Assembly (NCBI GenBank): GCA_021848555.1
Contig: JAJZUN010000178.1
Span: 1-6,355 of the forward strand
Origin: Pseudomonadota bacterium
GTDB taxonomy: Bacteria; Pseudomonadota; Gammaproteobacteria; Burkholderiales; SG8-39
Length of the DNA stretch: 6,355 nt
Direction: 5' to 3'
Shown here one piece after another: positions 5,271-6,355 of this stretch (the stretch's first letter is position 1; the number at the start of each line of letters is the position of its first letter). The position numbers and the translations under genes are program-made. The notes beneath the pieces are model-generated. The model was not told the DNA's origin, made no database searches, and saw nothing but the letters and a program-made list of their open reading frames with translations.

Positions 5271-6137
5271 ATGCTGTTCGTCGAACTGATCGCCCAGGGC
5301 CTGATACAGGGGAGCATTTACGCTCTCATCGCGCTGGGCTTGACGCTGGTCTACGGCCTGCTGCGCATCCTGCACGTCGCCCACGCCGCTTTCTTTACCC
5401 TGGGCGGCTACGTTGGCGTGATGGTCGCCAATCAAACCGGCAGCCTGGCGGCGGCGATCGTCGCCGCCATGATCGTAGCCGGCATAGGCGGGATCCTGGT
5501 GTTCCGGCTGTGCTACCAGCCGATACTGCATCAACCGCCGTTTGTGCCGCTGATCGCCTCCATCGGACTGTACATCGCCGCCGAAGAGCTTTTCCGCATC
5601 ATCTTCGGGCCGTCCGGCCTGACTTACAACGACGCCTTCCTGCAGGGTCAGGTGGTTCTGTTCGGCTTCCTGCGCTTCAAGGTGGCCGAAATCGCGGTGA
5701 TGCTGGGCAGCGCAGCCATCATCGGCGTATTGAGCCTGCTGCAGACCCGTACCCGTATCGGCGTGGCTTGCCGGGCGACGGTGTCCGATCCGCAGATGGC
5801 GGAGTCTTTCGGCATTTCGCTGCGCAAAGTGGGCGACATCAACTTCTTCGTCGGTTCCGCGCTGGCGGCGTTCGCCGGGGTCATGGTGTCCGTGCTCAAC
5901 AATATGGTCGAGCCGACCATGGGCAGCGTGCCTTCCTACAAGGCGCTCGCGATCATCGTGCTCGGCGGCCTCGGCTCGGTGCGCGGGACCCTGGCGGCGG
6001 CGCTGGTGCTGGGCGTGGTGGAGTCCTTCGGCACCGTCTATCTTGGCCGTTTTCTCGATCGCAATGCGATCGCCTTCGCCTTCCTGATTCTGGTTTTGAT
6101 GTGGCGGCCGCAGGGTTTGTTCACGAGGGCCGGGTAG
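5271..6137 (+). CDS. livH: LivH-type ABC transporter permease
   Basis: A 288-residue inner-membrane permease of the branched-chain amino acid ABC family (BPD_transp_2), one of two subunits forming the channel. The start has the family pattern GLIQGSIYALIALGLTLVYGLLRI (residues 10-33), followed by HVAHAAFFTLGGY (35-47). Hydrophobic segments are visible at about 12-32, 38-52, 58-80, 92-112, 138-157, 190-210, 224-254 and 264-278. The cytoplasmic loop expected to touch the ATPase is GVACRATVSDPQMAESFGI (164-182), and the C-terminal GGLGSVRGTLAAAL (232-245) is typical. Length is normal for LivH (about 290). It begins 76 bases after the binding-protein stop, beyond a strong hairpin, and its TAG is followed immediately by the next gene's ATG. 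The symbol denotes family; the substrate may be a histidine-pathway compound. Confidence 0.9.
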   Translation: MLFVELIAQGLIQGSIYALIALGLTLVYGLLRILHVAHAAFFTLGGYVGVMVANQTGSLAAAIVAAMIVAGIGGILVFRLCYQPILHQPPFVPLIASIGLYIAAEELFRIIFGPSGLTYNDAFLQGQVVLFGFLRFKVAEIAVMLGSAAIIGVLSLLQTRTRIGVACRATVSDPQMAESFGISLRKVGDINFFVGSALAAFAGVMVSVLNNMVEPTMGSVPSYKALAIIVLGGLGSVRGTLAAALVLGVVESFGTVYLGRFLDRNAIAFAFLILVLMWRPQGLFTRAG

Positions 6138-6355
6138 ATGGAATACGAAATCTCCCTGGCGACGACTATGGCGATCAGCGTGCTGTTTGCCCTGTCGCTC
6201 AACATGATCACCGGGTTTTGCGGGCAGATCAGCCTGGGGCATGCCGCCTTCCTCGGCGTCGGCGCCTACACCTCGGGCATGCTCGCCAAGGCCGGTGTTC
6301 CATTCCTGCTGACGCTGCCTCTGGCGATGCTGTTCGCAGGAGCGCTGGGCGTCAT
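6138..6355 (+). CDS. livM: LivM-type ABC transporter permease, N-terminal part (runs off the window)
   Basis: The reading frame opens with ATG directly after the livH TAG (TAGATG, no spacer) and continues without a stop for 72 full codons to the window edge. GAGGG at 6125-6129, inside the end of livH, is the ribosome binding site, eight bases before the ATG, so translation is probably coupled. The protein begins MEYEISLATTMAISVLFALS and then shows the LivM signature LNMITGFCGQISLGHAAF at residues 21-38, followed by LGVGAYTSGMLA. LivM pairs with LivH to form the membrane channel. Full-length members are about 300 to 400 residues, so most of the gene is missing here. The two ATPase genes (livG and livF type) would be expected next. 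Confidence 0.9.
   Translation, partial: MEYEISLATTMAISVLFALSLNMITGFCGQISLGHAAFLGVGAYTSGMLAKAGVPFLLTLPLAMLFAGALGV

Noticed and set aside
4028..5317. 429-codon - strand frame opposite the binding protein
   Set aside because: Arg/His-rich antisense of a clearly conserved periplasmic binding protein.
5118..6242. 374-codon - strand frame opposite livH
   Set aside because: Gln/His/Asp-rich composition is what the reverse strand of a membrane protein gene gives; livH itself is unmistakable.
1..6355. CRISPR array, tRNA, insertion sequence or phage attachment site
   Set aside because: No regularly spaced repeats, tRNA-like folds, transposase fragments or flanking direct repeats were seen anywhere in the window.

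Overview
The window is GC-rich (clearly above 60% by eye) and compactly coded. The liv-type transporter genes, the HutC repressor and the non-lipoprotein signal peptide with an AxA cleavage site suggest a proteobacterium, most likely a betaproteobacterium. This is an inference from style, because no rRNA or marker gene is present.

Layout. Positions 2-175 hold the C-terminal end of an unrecognised cysteine-rich protein (+ strand, cut by the window edge). Positions 176-396 contain no gene. They carry two perfect DnaA boxes facing each other in a 13-bp inverted repeat, a third near-match box, and two further 10-bp inverted repeats leading into the end of the next gene. Positions 397-873 (- strand) encode a single-domain bacteriohemerythrin with all seven di-iron ligands; a 9/10 match to an FNR/ANR box lies upstream at 947-960. 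Positions 961-1197 show nothing convincing.

The main part of the window is a divergent histidine-utilisation module. On the - strand, hutC (3095-3838, GntR/UTRA repressor) is followed 49 bases later by a bifunctional glutamate formimidoyltransferase/formimidoyl-THF cyclodeaminase, ftcD (1198-3045). On the + strand, a branched-chain-amino-acid-type ABC transporter begins: a periplasmic binding protein (4046-5194), a LivH-type permease (5271-6137) and the start of a LivM-type permease (6138 to the window end). The 207-bp gap between the two arms contains two copies of the same imperfect palindrome, TTGTATAGACAA, in opposite orientation with centres 57 bp apart. These are very probably HutC operators controlling both arms.

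How it fits together. HutC-family repressors respond to urocanate. FTCD performs the last step of histidine breakdown, moving the formimino group of N-formimino-L-glutamate to tetrahydrofolate and releasing glutamate, 5,10-methenyl-THF and ammonia. A transporter sharing those operators is therefore more likely to import histidine, urocanate or a related compound than leucine, isoleucine or valine. The most unusual single feature is an insertion of about 70 residues in the formimidoyltransferase half of FTCD, carrying a C-x2-C-x12-H-x4-H pattern like a C2H2 zinc finger. The other hut genes (hutH, hutU, hutI) are not in the window.
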